Shown in pieces: positions 21,080 to 34,192 of a DNA stretch of 64,000 bases. The position numbers and the translations under genes were made by a program. Source of the DNA: Diphasiastrum complanatum. Lineage: Eukaryota > Streptophyta > Lycopodiopsida > Lycopodiales > Lycopodiaceae. Below the pieces are notes generated by a model. The model was given only the letters and a program-made list of their open reading frames with translations. It was not told the DNA's origin and searched no databases. The stretch lies in NCBI GenBank assembly GCA_029204225.1, contig CM055101.1:61457340-61521339 (forward strand), written 5' to 3'. Position 1 is the stretch's first letter, and every line of letters begins with the position of its first letter.

Positions 21080-22775
21080 TGTTGACAGATCCCCTGCTCT
21101 AGAGGATCTGTCAACTAGTTTTGTTTCTTTACTCTCTGCTTACAGAATATATTCTGCCTGTTACCAGGCTCATTTTGGGCATTCACTTGATGTTTCTTTG
21201 TTTATTACAATGCCCAGGTCAGACAGAATGACTGATTAAACATTGTAGTATTTTATGTCCTGCTTGTCAGAGGACTGTCAGAGGACGACTTAGGAAGGTC
21301 ACTCTTGAAAACATATCACATGCATTCACAACCAAACATGCAATAAAAAACATTCAGCCTATAGATCAGCATTCAGCCCAGGGTGAACAAATCATGATTC
21401 CTACTCTAAACATGAAGACAAGATGTTCAACTAAAGATCAAACTAAACACCAAAGAATCTACTCCTACTACTACAAAATCAGAGTGAAATCAGAACCCAA
21501 ACTAATTACAACTACTCTACACATGCATTAATCCACAAACTACAAACAAGAACTGATCTAAAGCATTTTTGAGTGAATAACAGTCGGTCGAGATCGTCGA
21601 GATTGCTCTCTTTGGACTCGGTCGAGATTACTTTCTTTGGACTCAGGTCGATATTGATCTCTCTGGACTCGGTCGAGATTTCTTAACTGAACTCGATGGA
21701 GATTTTAGGGCTTGAGGTGGACTCGACGCGGTTCAGATCGCGTTAGGACTCGGCTCAGAGCTCGTGAAGGGGACTCGATCCAGAACGAATTGAAGAAGAT
21801 TCGGTCCAGAGCGTGAGCAAGAGGACTCCCCGGCTCGGTCCAGAGCTCGTGAAGGACGACGTTCTATCGGCTCGGTCTAGATCGGCGGACTGGTCGAAGT
21901 GCAAGAGGACGCGGTCGAGATGGTGAACGAAGGACTACGTGCAGGGGGCTCGAAATGTGATGTGTTGCACAGGTGGTGATTGTGAGGCGTTTGCTACCTC
22001 AACAACGAGTAATGTAGTCTGATTCAGAGCTTGCCTTATAGGTATGAAATGTTGGTGCGAAGTGGGTCAGGAGTGAGACAGAGGTGTCTTAATCAGATTG
22101 AACAAGAGCGTGGTAGATAGGACGGCTGATTAGACTGGAGAGTCATGAACGTTGAAGATCAAGAGTGTTGTAGAATGCATAGTGTGACATTCTCTGTAGA
22201 ACTTAGATGTGTTGAAAGATGGAGACATTTTGGACAGGAATCTGGGCGTGGACAATGATGCAACAATTATGATTTACAATGTGGGCGCCAAATGTTGACA
22301 GATCCCCTTCTCTAAAGGATTTGTTAACTGGTTTTTTTTTTTTACTCTCAGGTTACAGAATATATTCTGCCTGTTACCAGGCTCATTTTGGACATTCACT
22401 TGATGTTTCTTTGTTTATTACAATGCCCACAGGCAGAATGACTGATTAAACATTGTAGTATTTTATGTCCTGCCTGTCAGAGGATGACTTCAAGAGGGTC
22501 ACTCTTGAAAACGTATTACATGCATTCACAACCAGACATGCAATAAAAAACGTTCAGCCTATAGATCAGCTGCATTCAGCCCAGGGTAAACAAATCATGA
22601 TTCCTACTCTGCACATGCAAACAAGATGCTCAACTAAAGATCAGACTGAAACACAATTGAACACCAAAGAATCCACTCCTACTGCTGCAAAATCAGAACC
22701 TAAACTAATTATAACTACTCTAATTATAACGCATGCATTAATCCACAAACTGAAAACAAGAACTAATCTAAAGCA
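21080..22775 (-). mobile_element. TRIM-like short LTR element, 1.7 kb
   Basis: Direct repeats 21080-21565 and 22293-22775 share long blocks, for example ACAGAATATATTCTGCCTG, GTTACCAGGCTCATTTTGG and CATTCAGCC...GGT-AACAAATCATG. They enclose a 0.73-kb non-coding core. On the minus strand each repeat begins TGCTTTAG and ends TCAACA. TTTGGCGCCCAC at 22281-22292 lies directly after the 5' LTR (the right-hand copy) and resembles the TGGCGCC-type primer sites of plant gypsy/Tat elements. The repeats have diverged by substitutions and small indels, so the insertion is old. No 5-bp target duplication or convincing polypurine tract was found. Confidence 0.6.
21580..21960. repeat. GC-richer irregular repeats in the TRIM-like core
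   Basis: Phrases such as GGACTCGGTCGAGATT, TCGGTCCAGAGC and CTCGTGAAGG recur every 25-50 bases. No open frame spans them. The core is unlike its AT-rich surroundings. Confidence 0.6.
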
Positions 22776-23159
22776 TTTTGAGATTCCAAAAATCAAGAAA
22801 CACTGTTTCTTGATTCTTGGATCTCAAGAACATCAAGAAATGAAATGCAAATGGATTTGCAAGACTTACACCACAAACCAACTCATGACGGATTACCACA
22901 ATGCTGAATTCTAAATTAATCTACAAAAGTAAGAAAGCTAGTCCTCCCTAGATCCACAACCACACACAAAGGAGATGGAGGGGCAAGATCATTAAAGCGT
23001 CACTCAAGAAACAAGAATGATCAAGGAGCTCAAGAATGCATCAAAACTCATGGAAGATATTCTCATTTAAGCATTGAGTAGATACATTTACAACAAGTTC
23101 CCTTCTGAAAGGGGAAGCCTCTTAAATAAACAAGAGGCTCCTTAGGTGGCTCCTAGTGG
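22776..23159. other. no recognisable gene
   Basis: AT-rich spacer between the TRIM-like element and the copia fragment. It includes an inverted pair around CAAGAAACACTG / TGTTTCTTG near 22794-22814 but nothing coding. Confidence 0.4.
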
Positions 23160-24310
23160 CATGGGCCGAATTGGCATGGCAATTGAGCCTGTGCTATCAT
23201 GCATCTGGCTCCTTCGACTAGCATTCTGTTTTTTCTTTTTGCCACACCGTTGTATTCTGGTGTGTATGCAGGAGTGAACTGGTGTTCAATCCCCTGTTCT
23301 TCGCAGAATCTTGAGAATTAGGTGCTTTTGTATTCACCTCCATTGTCAGATCTAAGGATCTGTATCCTTTTTGAGGTGTGTCGCTCTGCGAATGCCACGA
23401 ACTTTTTGAAAGAATCAAATACTTCAGATTTCTTTTTCAAGTAGTAGATCGTGGTCATTCGGCTGTAATCATCTATGAACGTTAGAAAATATCTTGAACC
23501 TGAGAGCGAATCTATTTTCATCGGTCCACACACATCAGAATGGACAAGCTCAAGAACTTCCTTGGCTCTTCTTCCTTCGTGTGTGAATGGATTCCGATGT
23601 TGCTTGCCTTTCTGACAAGCTTCGCAGAACTTAGCCTCGGGCCTTGATATTTTGAGACTTGTGACAATGTCCTTTGTGCTCATGTCGTACAGGCTCCGCA
23701 TGTTCAGATGATACATTCTCCTATGCTAGAGTTGATCTTCGTTTTCTGAAGCATTTAATATGCTATCAGAGTTGCTAATTATTTTGGCCTGGTAGAGGTT
23801 TCCTTCTCTGCATCCGATCGTCAGCAACTTGCTTGTTGTCTTCTCGATCATACGTCAAGTGTTTCCATCGAACAAAACTCAAATGCCTAGATCTGCCATC
23901 TTGGAGACAGATAGCAGATCTTTTCTGAGTGAGGGCACATAGAGTGCTCCTGGCAGCTCTGCTTGGCCTGACAATGTTCGTAGCTGTAGAGAGCCGATGC
24001 CCTTGACATCGTGTTTGCTTCCATCACCTAGAATCACTGCTCTGTCATTTTTGAGTTCGCAAAAGTTGATCAAAATCTTCTTGTTGCAAGTTATGTGAGA
24101 TGTTGCTCTTGAATCGATGACCACATCGTAGTCATGTTCGGAGTAGCTTGTCGAAGCTTCGTCGAGTATCGTGACAGCTTCATCACCTCTTTCTGCATCT
24201 TTAGATGATTCTGCAACGTTTGCCTTTTCAGCTTTGTTTTTTCTTTTTGGGTTGAATCTGCAGTCGTATGCAGAATGCCCTTTCTAAGTAAGAGAGTGAT
24301 CATTGAATCA
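23160..24310 (-). pseudogene. copia family-2 fragment: protease to integrase
   Basis: On the minus strand, pieces in different frames cover the end of a zinc knuckle region, a protease site with DSRATSH in place of DSGASSH, LYVPSLRKDLLSVSKM, a CxxC pre-integrase region (FCEACQKGKQH), and the integrase core with HSDVCGPM, FIDDYSRM and LRSDNGGEY. It closely matches the plus-strand element at about 57045-58130. It lacks reverse transcriptase, RNase H and LTRs. Stop codons and frame changes show decay. The right end abuts the leader of the next copia copy near 24330. Confidence 0.8.
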
Positions 24311-24859
24311 TAAATCTTGTAAGGATCATTGGCAAAATTTGTTTTTGGCCAATACTAGTGAGGGCGAGCTCATCTAGAGTGATAGCTTGAATTCATTTGG
24401 ATCAAAACGACTTGGAGGCTGTGTATGTACTTTTCACACGTGTGAAACCGTACAACAACTTTCATTTCAAGTTACTTTGTGCTTTTTGGTCCCAAAATCA
24501 CAATACTAGTTCATTTTTTGTGCTTTTTGAAGCATAGTATTGATCTAGATTCAATCTAGCTAATGCTTGTGACCAAATAGAGTTTTGGATCATTGAAGCA
24601 TTTCTTTTTAGAGTCTAAGATCAGAGCTTAGAGGCTGATTTGTTCAGATCCTTAGTTGAAGTGAAATCTCTAAGAAAAGTATAATTTTTTTTGTGAGAGT
24701 AAAAGCTAGGAATTTTTGGCAAGATCTTTGTGTGTATCATTCAAGCTTGTGTGCTAGTTTGATAGAGACAAGCCTATAGGCATTCTTGTAAGCTTTAGGC
24801 CTTCATAGATCTTTTAAAATTCAGAAATCTTTTTGACTTTAAGAAGAGCATTCATTCCA

Positions 24860-27800
24860 ATGTCATCCGTGGGTGGATATTTGATGGAATCAAGTGAGAG
24901 ACTCACTTCCACAAATTATTCCATTTGGAAAGTGAGAATGGAATTACTTCTAGTGATCCATGATCTATTTGACATAGTTCAAGGAGTTGAGGAAGAGTCT
25001 CAAACTCCCCAAGAACAAGCCAAGTACAAGAAGAGAGCAAGATTAGCTCTACATTGCATAACCTCTTGAAAGAGGTGTCTTCTTCTACCTCATCTAAAGA
25101 GGCTTGGGATTCATTAAAGAGCATCTATGAATCCAATAATACTTCAAGAATCCTCATGCTAAGAAATCAAGTTCTCCAAAGCATGAAAGGAAGTGGAGAG
25201 AGTGGACAAGAGTATGTCCTTAGGATCAAATCTCTTAACAAGGAGTTAAGTGCAATAGGAGAGAAGATCCAAGATCAAGAGCTAGTAAAATCATCTTGAA
25301 TGGTTTAGGTGATGAGTTCACCAACTTAGTCCAATCATTTGCCATTCAAGACACTCTTCCATCCATTGAAAAGTTGCACAATGTTCTTGTGGCCGAGGAG
25401 AGTAGGCTTCTACACCTCAAGACAAGAATGGATAGCATGTCACTTAATGGAGGAGAGGAGAAGGCTAACTTTACATCTAAGGCAAGAAAAATTTGGGCAA
25501 GGAGGCCGAGATGAAGAATGGAGGATCTACTTCCAAAGGCAAAGTGAAGAACAAGACAAAACTCAAGTGTTTCTTTTGTGGAAAGAAAGGACACTTTGCC
25601 TCAGAATGCTACTTGAAGAAGAATCAACAAGCCAACGGAGATCAACGGAACATTGCTCAAGAGAAAGAAGATGAGGATGGATTCAACACATCCTTAATGG
25701 TTGCATCTACACCAACTTCAAGTCAAGACACATGGTGTATAGATAGTGGGGCTAGTTCCCACATGTCTTTTAAAAAGCATTATTTTTCTACTCTTCTATC
25801 TTGTAATGACTCTAAGAAGTCAATATACACTGGTAGTGATCAAGCATGCAAGATAGATGGCATAGGATCTATACCTCTTTGGTAATGGAGGTGCTTTGAT
25901 GTATGTAGCTTTTGTAGATGATTGTACTAGATTCACATGGATTGAGTTACTATCAAAGAAAAGTCTTGTTTATGAAGCTTTCATTAAGTTCAAGTCTCTA
26001 GTAGAGAAACAACTTAGTACTTCCATCAAAGCACTAAGATGTGATATTGGAGGAGAGTACACCTCAAATAAAATGAAAGACTTTTGTGAGATCAATGGCA
26101 TTAAGTTGCAATACACTTGTTTCTACACCCCCCAACAAAATGGGGTGGCCGAGAGGAATATAGGAGTCTATGTGAGTGTGCAAAGTCTTTAAGACTTGAT
26201 GCATCACTTCCCATCTCATTTTGGGGAGAAGCTATAACATGTGCTAATTACTTGTGTAATAGACTTCCTAGTAGTGCTATAGATGGGATCTCACCTTATC
26301 AAGCCTTGTTTGATAAGAAACCCAATGTAAAATATTTTAAGATCTTTGGATGTATTTGTTATGTTCAAATCCCTTTGGAGACTAGAAGGAAAGAAGATGC
26401 TACCTCCTTCAAAGGGATCTTTGTTGGCTATGGAGAAAATAGCAAGGGCTATAGGATATAGGATCCTATATCCAAGAAAGTAAAGGTAAGCAAGGATGTA
26501 CTTTTTGATGAGTCACAATTTGCTAAGAGCTTGTAAAATGGATCTAACCCATTGTGCATTGAAGATCTTGACAAACCCGAGGAGGATCTTGACTAACCCG
26601 AGGAGGATCTTGACAAACCCGAGGATGGAGACATGGATCCAAGTCAAAAGGGGCCGAGAAGATCATCAAGAAGCAAGGCCGAGCCCTCAAGGCTCACCTA
26701 TGTGGACAAGGGAAATCAAAAGGAAGACTCTATACCTTCTACCTCTTACTCCTTCTTAGCTACATTGCTTGAAGAACCATCATCTTTTGAAGAAGCAAGT
26801 TTGGAGAGATGCAATGCAAGTAGAGTATGATGCATGAGAAGAAAATCATACTTGGAATCTTGTAAATCCTCCAAGAGGGAAGAAACCCCTTGCAAGTAAG
26901 TGGATTTATAGAATAAAGTACAATAAAGATGGATCTATTAGTAAGTAAAAAGCTAGGCTTGTTGCTAAGGGATTTCTTCAAATAAAAGGATTGGATTATG
27001 AAGAAATATTTGCACATGTAGCTAAGCTTGTAACTATTAGATTAATCATTTGCATTGCTACTTTGTTCAAGTGGGATCTCTACCAAATGGATGTGACAAA
27101 TGCCATCTTGAATGGCTTCTTAGAAGAGGAAATCTACATAATGCAACCTGAGGGCTTCATCAAGGTTGGTGAGGAGCAAAAGGTGTGCTACTTAAGGAAG
27201 AGCCTATATGGCTTGAAGCAAGTACCTAGAGCTTGGTACTCTAGGTTGCATGATTTTCTCTATTCTCCTGGCTTTGTACTGAGTGCTTGTGAACCTTCTT
27301 TATATTTCAAATGTAATGAAGGAATGATCATCATTTTGGTACTTTATGTTGATGACATCATTTTGATAGGAAATGATGATGAAGGTATAAGCAAAGTAGG
27401 AGTTGATTTATCTAGTGAGTTGAAGATGGTAGATCTAGGCTTCCTAAAGTGTATACTTGGAATAGAAGTGTCTAGAAGTAGCAATTGTACTTTCATAAGT
27501 CAATCTAAGTATGTTACTTCCATTCTTGAAATATTTGGTATGAAAGATTGTAAGGGGATTGACACCCCTATGGAGCATGTTGTGAACGCAACTAATGAGG
27601 TGATGAAGCATCCTTTGAGGACATCACCCTCTTTAGAAAGCTTATAGGCTCTCTAATCTATTTGACCATCACTAGACCTGACTTAAGTTTTTGTGTAAGT
27701 AAGTTGAGTCAAAGTATGCAAGCTCCTTTAGTTCATCATTGGAAAAGTGCCAAGAGAGTACTTAGATATGTTTCTAGTACTATATTTTTTGGCATACTTT

Positions 27801-28311
27801 TTGAAGGATCTAATTTGCACTTGAGAGCCTGCTCGGATTCAGATTTTGCAGGTGACAAGATGGATAGGAAGTCCATTAGTACATTTGCAACATTTCTTTG
27901 TGGAGGAGTAATATTTTGGCTTTCCAAAAAGCAAGATACAATCTCACTATCTTCTTGTGAAGCCGAGTACAAGGCATTGACTTCAACAACCAAAGAGCTC
28001 CTATGTCTAAGAAGACTCTTGAAGGAACTACATGAGCTAGAGGCCGAGGAGATCCCTTAAATATTTTGTGACAATCAAGCTTCTCAACAAATTGCTTCAA
28101 ATCCTATCTTCCATGCTAGAACAAAGCACATTGAGATAGCTCATCACTTTGTGAGGGAGAAGGTACAATCCAAGGAGGTGCAACTACATCATGTACCATC
28201 ATCCGAATGCATAACTGATATCTTAACCAAGCCATTGTCCAATGATCCATTTTTTAAGTTAAGATATGCTCTTGGAATTGTAGATAGATATAGATTAGAT
28301 TTGCCAAGTTA
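24860..28311 (+). pseudogene. broken copia polyprotein
   Basis: Successive frames give Gag (24860-25500), a zinc knuckle [14 protein letters not shown] near 25568-25609, a protease with the DSGASS motif near 25743, an integrase core piece (FVDDCTRF, then RCDIGGEY, where the usual RSDN is changed), a reverse transcriptase with YVDDIIL near 27349 and an RNase H with SDSDFAG and SSCEAEYKA. The GAG_pre-integrase region between about 25882 and 25896 is deleted, and several stops and frameshifts occur (for example near 25068, 25298, 26460, 26525, 27645 and 28060). It cannot encode a working polyprotein. Confidence 0.85.
26541..26632 (+). repeat. three tandem copies of a 24-bp coding repeat
   Basis: The unit ACCCGAGGAGGATCTTGACA is repeated at about 24-bp spacing in the linker between integrase and reverse transcriptase. 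It adds acidic repeats of the PEEDL type in one frame and is not seen in the intact sister polyprotein. Confidence 0.75.
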
Positions 28312-28325
28312 GAAGCGAGGAGGAG

Positions 28326-28970
28326 TGTTGAAATTTATCACTTCTCACTTGACATTGGTTATTGTAAATATTGATCAAACATTAGAATAATGTTGATGAT
28401 CTGATTTCACACGTGTGGAGCCTGTTCCCACGTGTAAAAGGATGTACTTTCCATACTTGTATATATCTAAATTGATTTTGTATCAATCTAGTTAGTGTGA
28501 ACATGATATGACTAGTTTTTAGTCAAGTTGACTAGTCACCTAGAAATTAGCTTTTCCTTACATGTGCATGAGTAAATGCTCCCACATGGCAAGTGGATGT
28601 TCACACATGTGTATAGAGTACTAGAAGATAAGAGTTGACCCTTTTCCTTAGATCCTATTTTGTAGGGAATATTCCTATATTCTAGGAGACTAGCTTTTTG
28701 GATTTTAACCATATTCTAAAAGGTCAACTTTGGATAAGGATCAAGGATGGATCAAATGGATAGATCTGAGTGATGTGGCACTCTTCACATGTGTGAAGAC
28801 CTGTTGGACTATACCAGACTCGTGGGTGTACTTGATCCATAAAAGGATCATCATATTGCTAAGAAGATTGATGAGACTTTTGCATTCTACACTTTTGTGA
28901 GGTTTCTAGTCATTTGTCTTGTGATTTCTATGAGTGATTGCTATCTAGGATTATTGTACTTGTTGTTTCA
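28326..28970 (+). repeat. 3' LTR of the 24.3-28.3 kb copia copy (right end approximate)
   Basis: Starts TG directly after the purine tract. It contains CACACGTGTG at 28408-28417 and weaker CACATGTG variants near 28600 and 28785. The right end is uncertain because no partner LTR exists. Confidence 0.6.
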
Positions 28971-29179
28971 GGTGCAGGCCATACTGTGGATAGTACTCCA
29001 CACATGTGAGGCCGCTCTCACTAATTAATGATGTGTTGATCCATTGCTCTTGCTTAAATCCAAGTGTAGTGAATCTAGATCAAGATCTAATGTGTAGAAC
29101 TTGATAGATCCATTGATTAAGCAACCAATAACTCTCTATGATTGTAAAGAACAATCATTATTTCCTAAAAACTGTAAAA

Positions 29180-31240
29180 TTTATCAATAATGGCCTAGAT
29201 GCACAATTTAAGCATGGTGTTTGTTCCATCCTTAAGAATGATGAATGCATAACAAAAGGATTTAAACAAGGTAGATTGTTTAAATTATATGCTAATGTTT
29301 CAATGGAGAGTGTAAACATGAAAAAGGTGGATATCTCAAGTGTGGAGCTATGGCACAAAGGTTGGGCCACCCCAACGTCAAAGCTATGGAATCCATGTGT
29401 GCAAAGGAGCTTGCACTCGGCCTCCCCAAGAGCTTGGAAAAATGTGGAAAGCATTGTGAGGCTTGTAGCCTCTCAAAGGCTCATAAGCTACCCTTTTCAA
29501 GATCTACACCAAGATCTAACACTCCTCTTGAAATCATACATTCGAATGTACATAGTTTCTCTCAAGCATCTAATGTTGGTGCTAACTACTATGTAACCTC
29601 CATTGATGATCATTCTAGATATTGTTGGATGTATCTCTTGTCTAGCAAATCTATGGTGTATGATTCTTTTGTAAAGTTCAAAACTTTGATAGAAAATCAA
29701 CTTAGTACCAAGATCAAGGTATTAAGAAGTGATAATGGAGGAGAATATATCTCCAACAAGTTGATAGAGTTTTGTAGTTCTAATGACATTAAGAGGGAGT
29801 TATCATGTCCATATACCCCTTAACAAAATGGAGTGGCTGAGAGAAAAAATAGATCTCTTTGTAAGTGTGCTAAAGCCTTAGGGCTAGATGCTTCTCTACC
29901 AAAACCATTTTGGGGTGAGGCAATCAGCAATAGATTGCCCAACCAAGCCATTGGAGGAATCACACCATATGAAGCTCTATTTAGTGAGTAGGGATATTAG
30001 TTTTTATGAAGGACATGCTTGTAAAGAGGATGATAATGCTACTAATCATCTTGATGTCAAAGACCATGCTAGGATGGAGGAGGAGCTTCAAAGTGATCAA
30101 GAGCTTGAGGATCCACCTCAAGATCCAAGGACTCCAAGAAGATTCACAAGAGAAAGGGCTGAGCCATCGAGGCTCACTTATGATGGAAAAGGTAATAAAA
30201 AGGAAGGCATTTTATCTTTTACTTCATACACTTTTCTTACTTCAATGCTTGATGAACCAACTTGCTATGGAGATGCTTGTAAAACAAAAAGTTGGATGAA
30301 TGCTATGCACGTGGAGTATGAAGAAGAGACTCTATGGACGCAAGCAAGCACCTAGAGCATGATACTCTAGGCTAAACTCTTTTTTTATCTCCATCAACTT
30401 TGTTTTAAGTTCTTATGATCCATCATTGTACATAAGATTTCATGATGGAAAGATCATTATCCTTGTATTGTATGTTGATGACATTATTTTGAGTGGGAAT
30501 CATCTAGATGGAATAAGAGAGTTTAAAATGGTAGATCTCGACCTATTGAACTTCATTCTAGGAATAGAAGTCATAAGAGGATTGGATTTTAGCTTCATTT
30601 GTCAATCTAAGTATGCTACATCCATCCTAGATAGATTTGGAATGAAGAATTGTAAAGGCATTGAGACTCCAATGGAGCAACACGTAAAAGCATCTATTGA
30701 TGGCGATGAAGCATCCTTTGAGGACATCACTCTATATAGAAGGCTTATAGGGGCTCCTTGATATATTTGACTATAACTAGACCTGATCTTAGTTATAGTG
30801 TTCGAAAATTAAGCCAATTCCTCCAAAGTCCTTTGGTATCGCATTGGAAAATGGCCAAAAGAGTTCTTAGAACTAAGAATTTTGGCATATTGCATAGAGG
30901 GACTAATCTCATATAAGAGCCTATAGTGACTCGTTGGCAAATCTAGCCATGTAGAATAATGTAAATTATGTACATAAGTGGGTCCCACACATGTGAGGCC
31001 ATGGAGACACATGGGAAACCTACCCTATTTTAGGTTAGATCGAGTACACAGTGTTGGTCAAGTCAATTTGGTAGTGATTCCTACTTTATAGGACCTACAT
31101 CCTAGATTTATGATGAAAATTGACCAACTAGCCACCTACTTGGCATGACCCTAGGAATGAGGCTAGCGTGTTTGTAAGTATTCATGATAGGGATTTGGTG
31201 TTGCCATTTTGCATCTGAGGTATAAGTTTTGAATATCTTG
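29180..31240 (+). pseudogene. third copia copy, internally deleted
   Basis: Closest to the intact intronic element. It begins in the protease-to-integrase spacer ([20 protein letters not shown], beside [19 protein letters not shown]), then has a frameshifted HHCC region, an integrase core with FSQASNVGA and SDNGGEY near 29740, and a linker. Deletions remove most of the post-integrase region near 29980, the first half of the reverse transcriptase near 30325 and eight residues near 30515. [10 protein letters not shown] survives near 30472. RNase H is lost after about 30920, and the sequence then passes into LTR-like DNA (GGCAAATCTAGCCATGTAG near 30932, then TTTGGTAGTGATTCCTAC near 31068). It is not functional. 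Confidence 0.85.
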
Positions 31241-31275
31241 TACTTTTATGTACATTTAGTAATAACTTAACTATT

Positions 31276-31280
<5 letters not shown>

Positions 31281-31314
<34 letters not shown>
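31281..31314. repeat. (GT)n microsatellite
   Basis: About 17 uninterrupted GT units. Frames through it on both strands are artefacts. Confidence 0.95.
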
Positions 31315-31317
<3 letters not shown>

Positions 31318-31479
31318 CAGGGCTGTGCATGTTAGGCCATTCTTGGTACATTCTTTTGGATTGGAAATTGAATTGTTGATTGTTAGGCCTTGTGCAAAAT
31401 GTATGTTGCATGCCCTTGCAAGCTGTATTGGTAAATGTTTGTGTGTAATTGTGTTTAAGGACGATGTACATATATGAGA

Positions 31480-34190
31480 TTCTTTAGTGATTTTATAGAC
31501 TAGAGTCTATGTGCTACAAATATTATTTGTTGCATATATATATGTGGGTGCAAATATAATTTGTTGAGCAATTCGTGGATTGAGGATTCAATTTATTGTT
31601 GATAGAGCTTGCACCTTGCCGACAACAGGAACTGTAATTGCCCACGACTAAAGGCAAACCCTACTTTAGTAAAAGATGTCAAGCTTTTGTGTAAAGAACA
31701 AATGCGTAAAGCACATATGTGCATCCTCCCTAATCAAGCACTACTCTTCCACTTTAGCCACATACTCATAACAAACCTTTTGAGATTTTAGACCTATTCC
31801 CTTTCATTAGCACATCAAATTCAGATGTGAAGCCAACTGCGAAGTGGGATTCTAAGAAACATAACATGTGTTGATTATGCACGCGAAGTTGCTTGGTTTA
31901 GGTTTGTAACCTTATTATTGGGAACGTGTTATTTCAAACACTGGCCATTTTATCCTTTATAATTGACACAAGAGTTTCTTCTTGTAACCAACCACGTTAT
32001 TAATCCGGTTTGGTCATTTCAAACTTTCACTTCCTTTCCTTTATTATGTCACCCTAGAAAAATTGTATATGACCTCCATGTGACTCTCTAAACGATGTGA
32101 CGCATTGACTGATATTCCTGCCAAAGTACGTGCAAATTCCACCTAAACCCACAAATTCAAGTATTTTAGAAAGTTTGTTGTCATAACTTTATTCAACTGA
32201 TAGAAAAAATTCATAATCCTATTTAAAAAGATCCACAAACCAAATAGGAACCCAAGCAAGAAACAATAACTAATAGCTTAGTATAGGAGATTCAAGAAGC
32301 TAGTCAACGATGACAAATGCATAGAAGAGATACGTAATTGGCTCAAATTACAAGGCCTAAAATCATTGTGCATGATCCTGCACTATAGCAATGGCAAACT
32401 CAACACGCAGTGTATCTAATTGTTTGGGATAAGTATCGCTTGGCATAATTTTAATATCGTTGGAACAACCTTCGTAAATGTGTTCCTGCATCAAATTAAC
32501 TAAATTTTCATCAACATGCTTTCCATCCTTGGCTATTGTTTTCCATTCATCGACTGTACTAGGTTAAGATGGTCTCAACAACTTTTGTGATCAATAATCA
32601 TTCATGGATTAACATGTAACCACTTCGGTCATATGTAGCTCATTCTATCTATTATGGGATCACCTAGAGAATGGGGTTCTCAAGCATGCAAGGTTGGCAA
32701 CAACCTATAATTTGGGCATGGTAGCTTCTAGAATTTTTTAATGTATGTGGAAGATGTTCCCCTTTGTCGTTATCGTGTGAATTACTCATTTTTTATATTT
32801 TTAGGCATTTTAGTACTCGTTCTCTCTATTTAGGTATTTTAATCTATATGTTTTATGCAATTTAATCGTTAATTATTATTGTTCAAACAATCAAAAAATA
32901 AATTTCATGCTCTCCTTCAAATGCTATTGAATGCTAGTGAATTTATAGATTGTGAATTCTCTAATATTGAAAACCGTAAAGGTGATGATAGAACCACGTA
33001 CATTAGAAATTCCTTTGGTTCAATAATCAAATTGTAGAGTCCTTGAAGGAATTGCCAATATTGTATTGAATTTGGAAGAATTCAAATAATCTTATGATAT
33101 ATTGACTGATGTTTTGGACAATGTCCTCCAAAAAAAAAAAAAACCATAAAAAAATCTCATTAGAATAAAGAATGCTACTACGAATGAGCTTGAAAGAAAA
33201 TCAAGTTGTGAATTGTGGAATGGTTTTCCATGAATGAAAAAGTTGATGGGTATTTATGTATAATCCCATCTCCTTTCATAATACATGATAGCTTGGCCTT
33301 GTGCTAAGAGTCCTGGCAACAATATTGAGACATAATGACCATCATCAATGATGGTTGCATCACTAAAATATTCCCTATAGAAAGAAGCTTGGGTCTGGGG
33401 ATCTTACAATCCATAGGCCCTTGCTAGGGCATGGTTTACACAATCTATATGACCCACATCTCGAACCGTCTACCTCAACGCACAATGTACATATCTTAGA
33501 TTGCAATCAATCATTGTAGGGGTTGAATAGATTTTCCCATCTATCAGTCCTGTAAGAATACAATCTTGTTTTCCCTATTCTTTTTTATGCATAAAAGCAA
33601 GCAACCCATACTCAAGAAGGGTGGAGTGAAACCCAATGGCAAGTATTATAAACTCAACATGTAGAGTTATACTGCCCATGTGAAACCCAAATTCATAAGC
33701 TTTAAGAAAAATTTCTATTATATCAGCAATCAAATACCATTCAATGCAAAGTGAGCTTATAATTGAGGAGTTGTGGAAGAGGAGTTCTTGTAGAAAATTC
33801 AAACATTTAACAATAACTAGTACGCGATCATTGCAAGAACAAATCTATAGTAGCTGATTTCTTCAATTTGCAAATGTAGTTGTGAGAATAAATTGGTTCA
33901 AAAGAAGATGACCTAGTAAAATTACATTTAAGGCATTCAATAGCTTTCTTCCTTTGTGATGAAGTTCGTAACAAGCTGTGAATTCAACAACTAGCTGATT
34001 CTCTGTACCCAATCATCATACAATTGTAGATTCATATTAATGTAATAAATTCAAAATAACAATATAGCATGTAATTGGCAGTGTCTTCATGTCAAAACAT
34101 GATTCGAAACCAACAGCTATAATAAAATCATGTGCTATTATGCCATAAACAAAACTAGCGTCGTGAGAACATGACCTTAAACTCATGACA
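31480..34190. other. AT-rich intergenic stretch without a gene
   Basis: No frame here shows a recognisable domain or a plausible exon chain. A poly(A) run lies at about 33129-33142. Confidence 0.5.
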
Positions 34191-34192
34191 AT

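Larger units (their letters stand above)
24340..28970 (+). mobile_element. degenerate copia element, 5'-truncated, with 3' LTR
   Basis: Leader sequence starts near 24340 and contains CACACGTGTG at 24435-24444, as in the leader of the intact element. Gag starts at ATG 24860 (MSSVGGYLMESSERL). A PPT-like GCGAGGAGGAG ends at 28325 and a 3' LTR begins TGTTGAAATT at 28326. No 5' LTR or primer site was found, so the copy is truncated by or fused to the family-2 fragment on its left. It is a sister of the intronic element but clearly more diverged. Confidence 0.85.
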
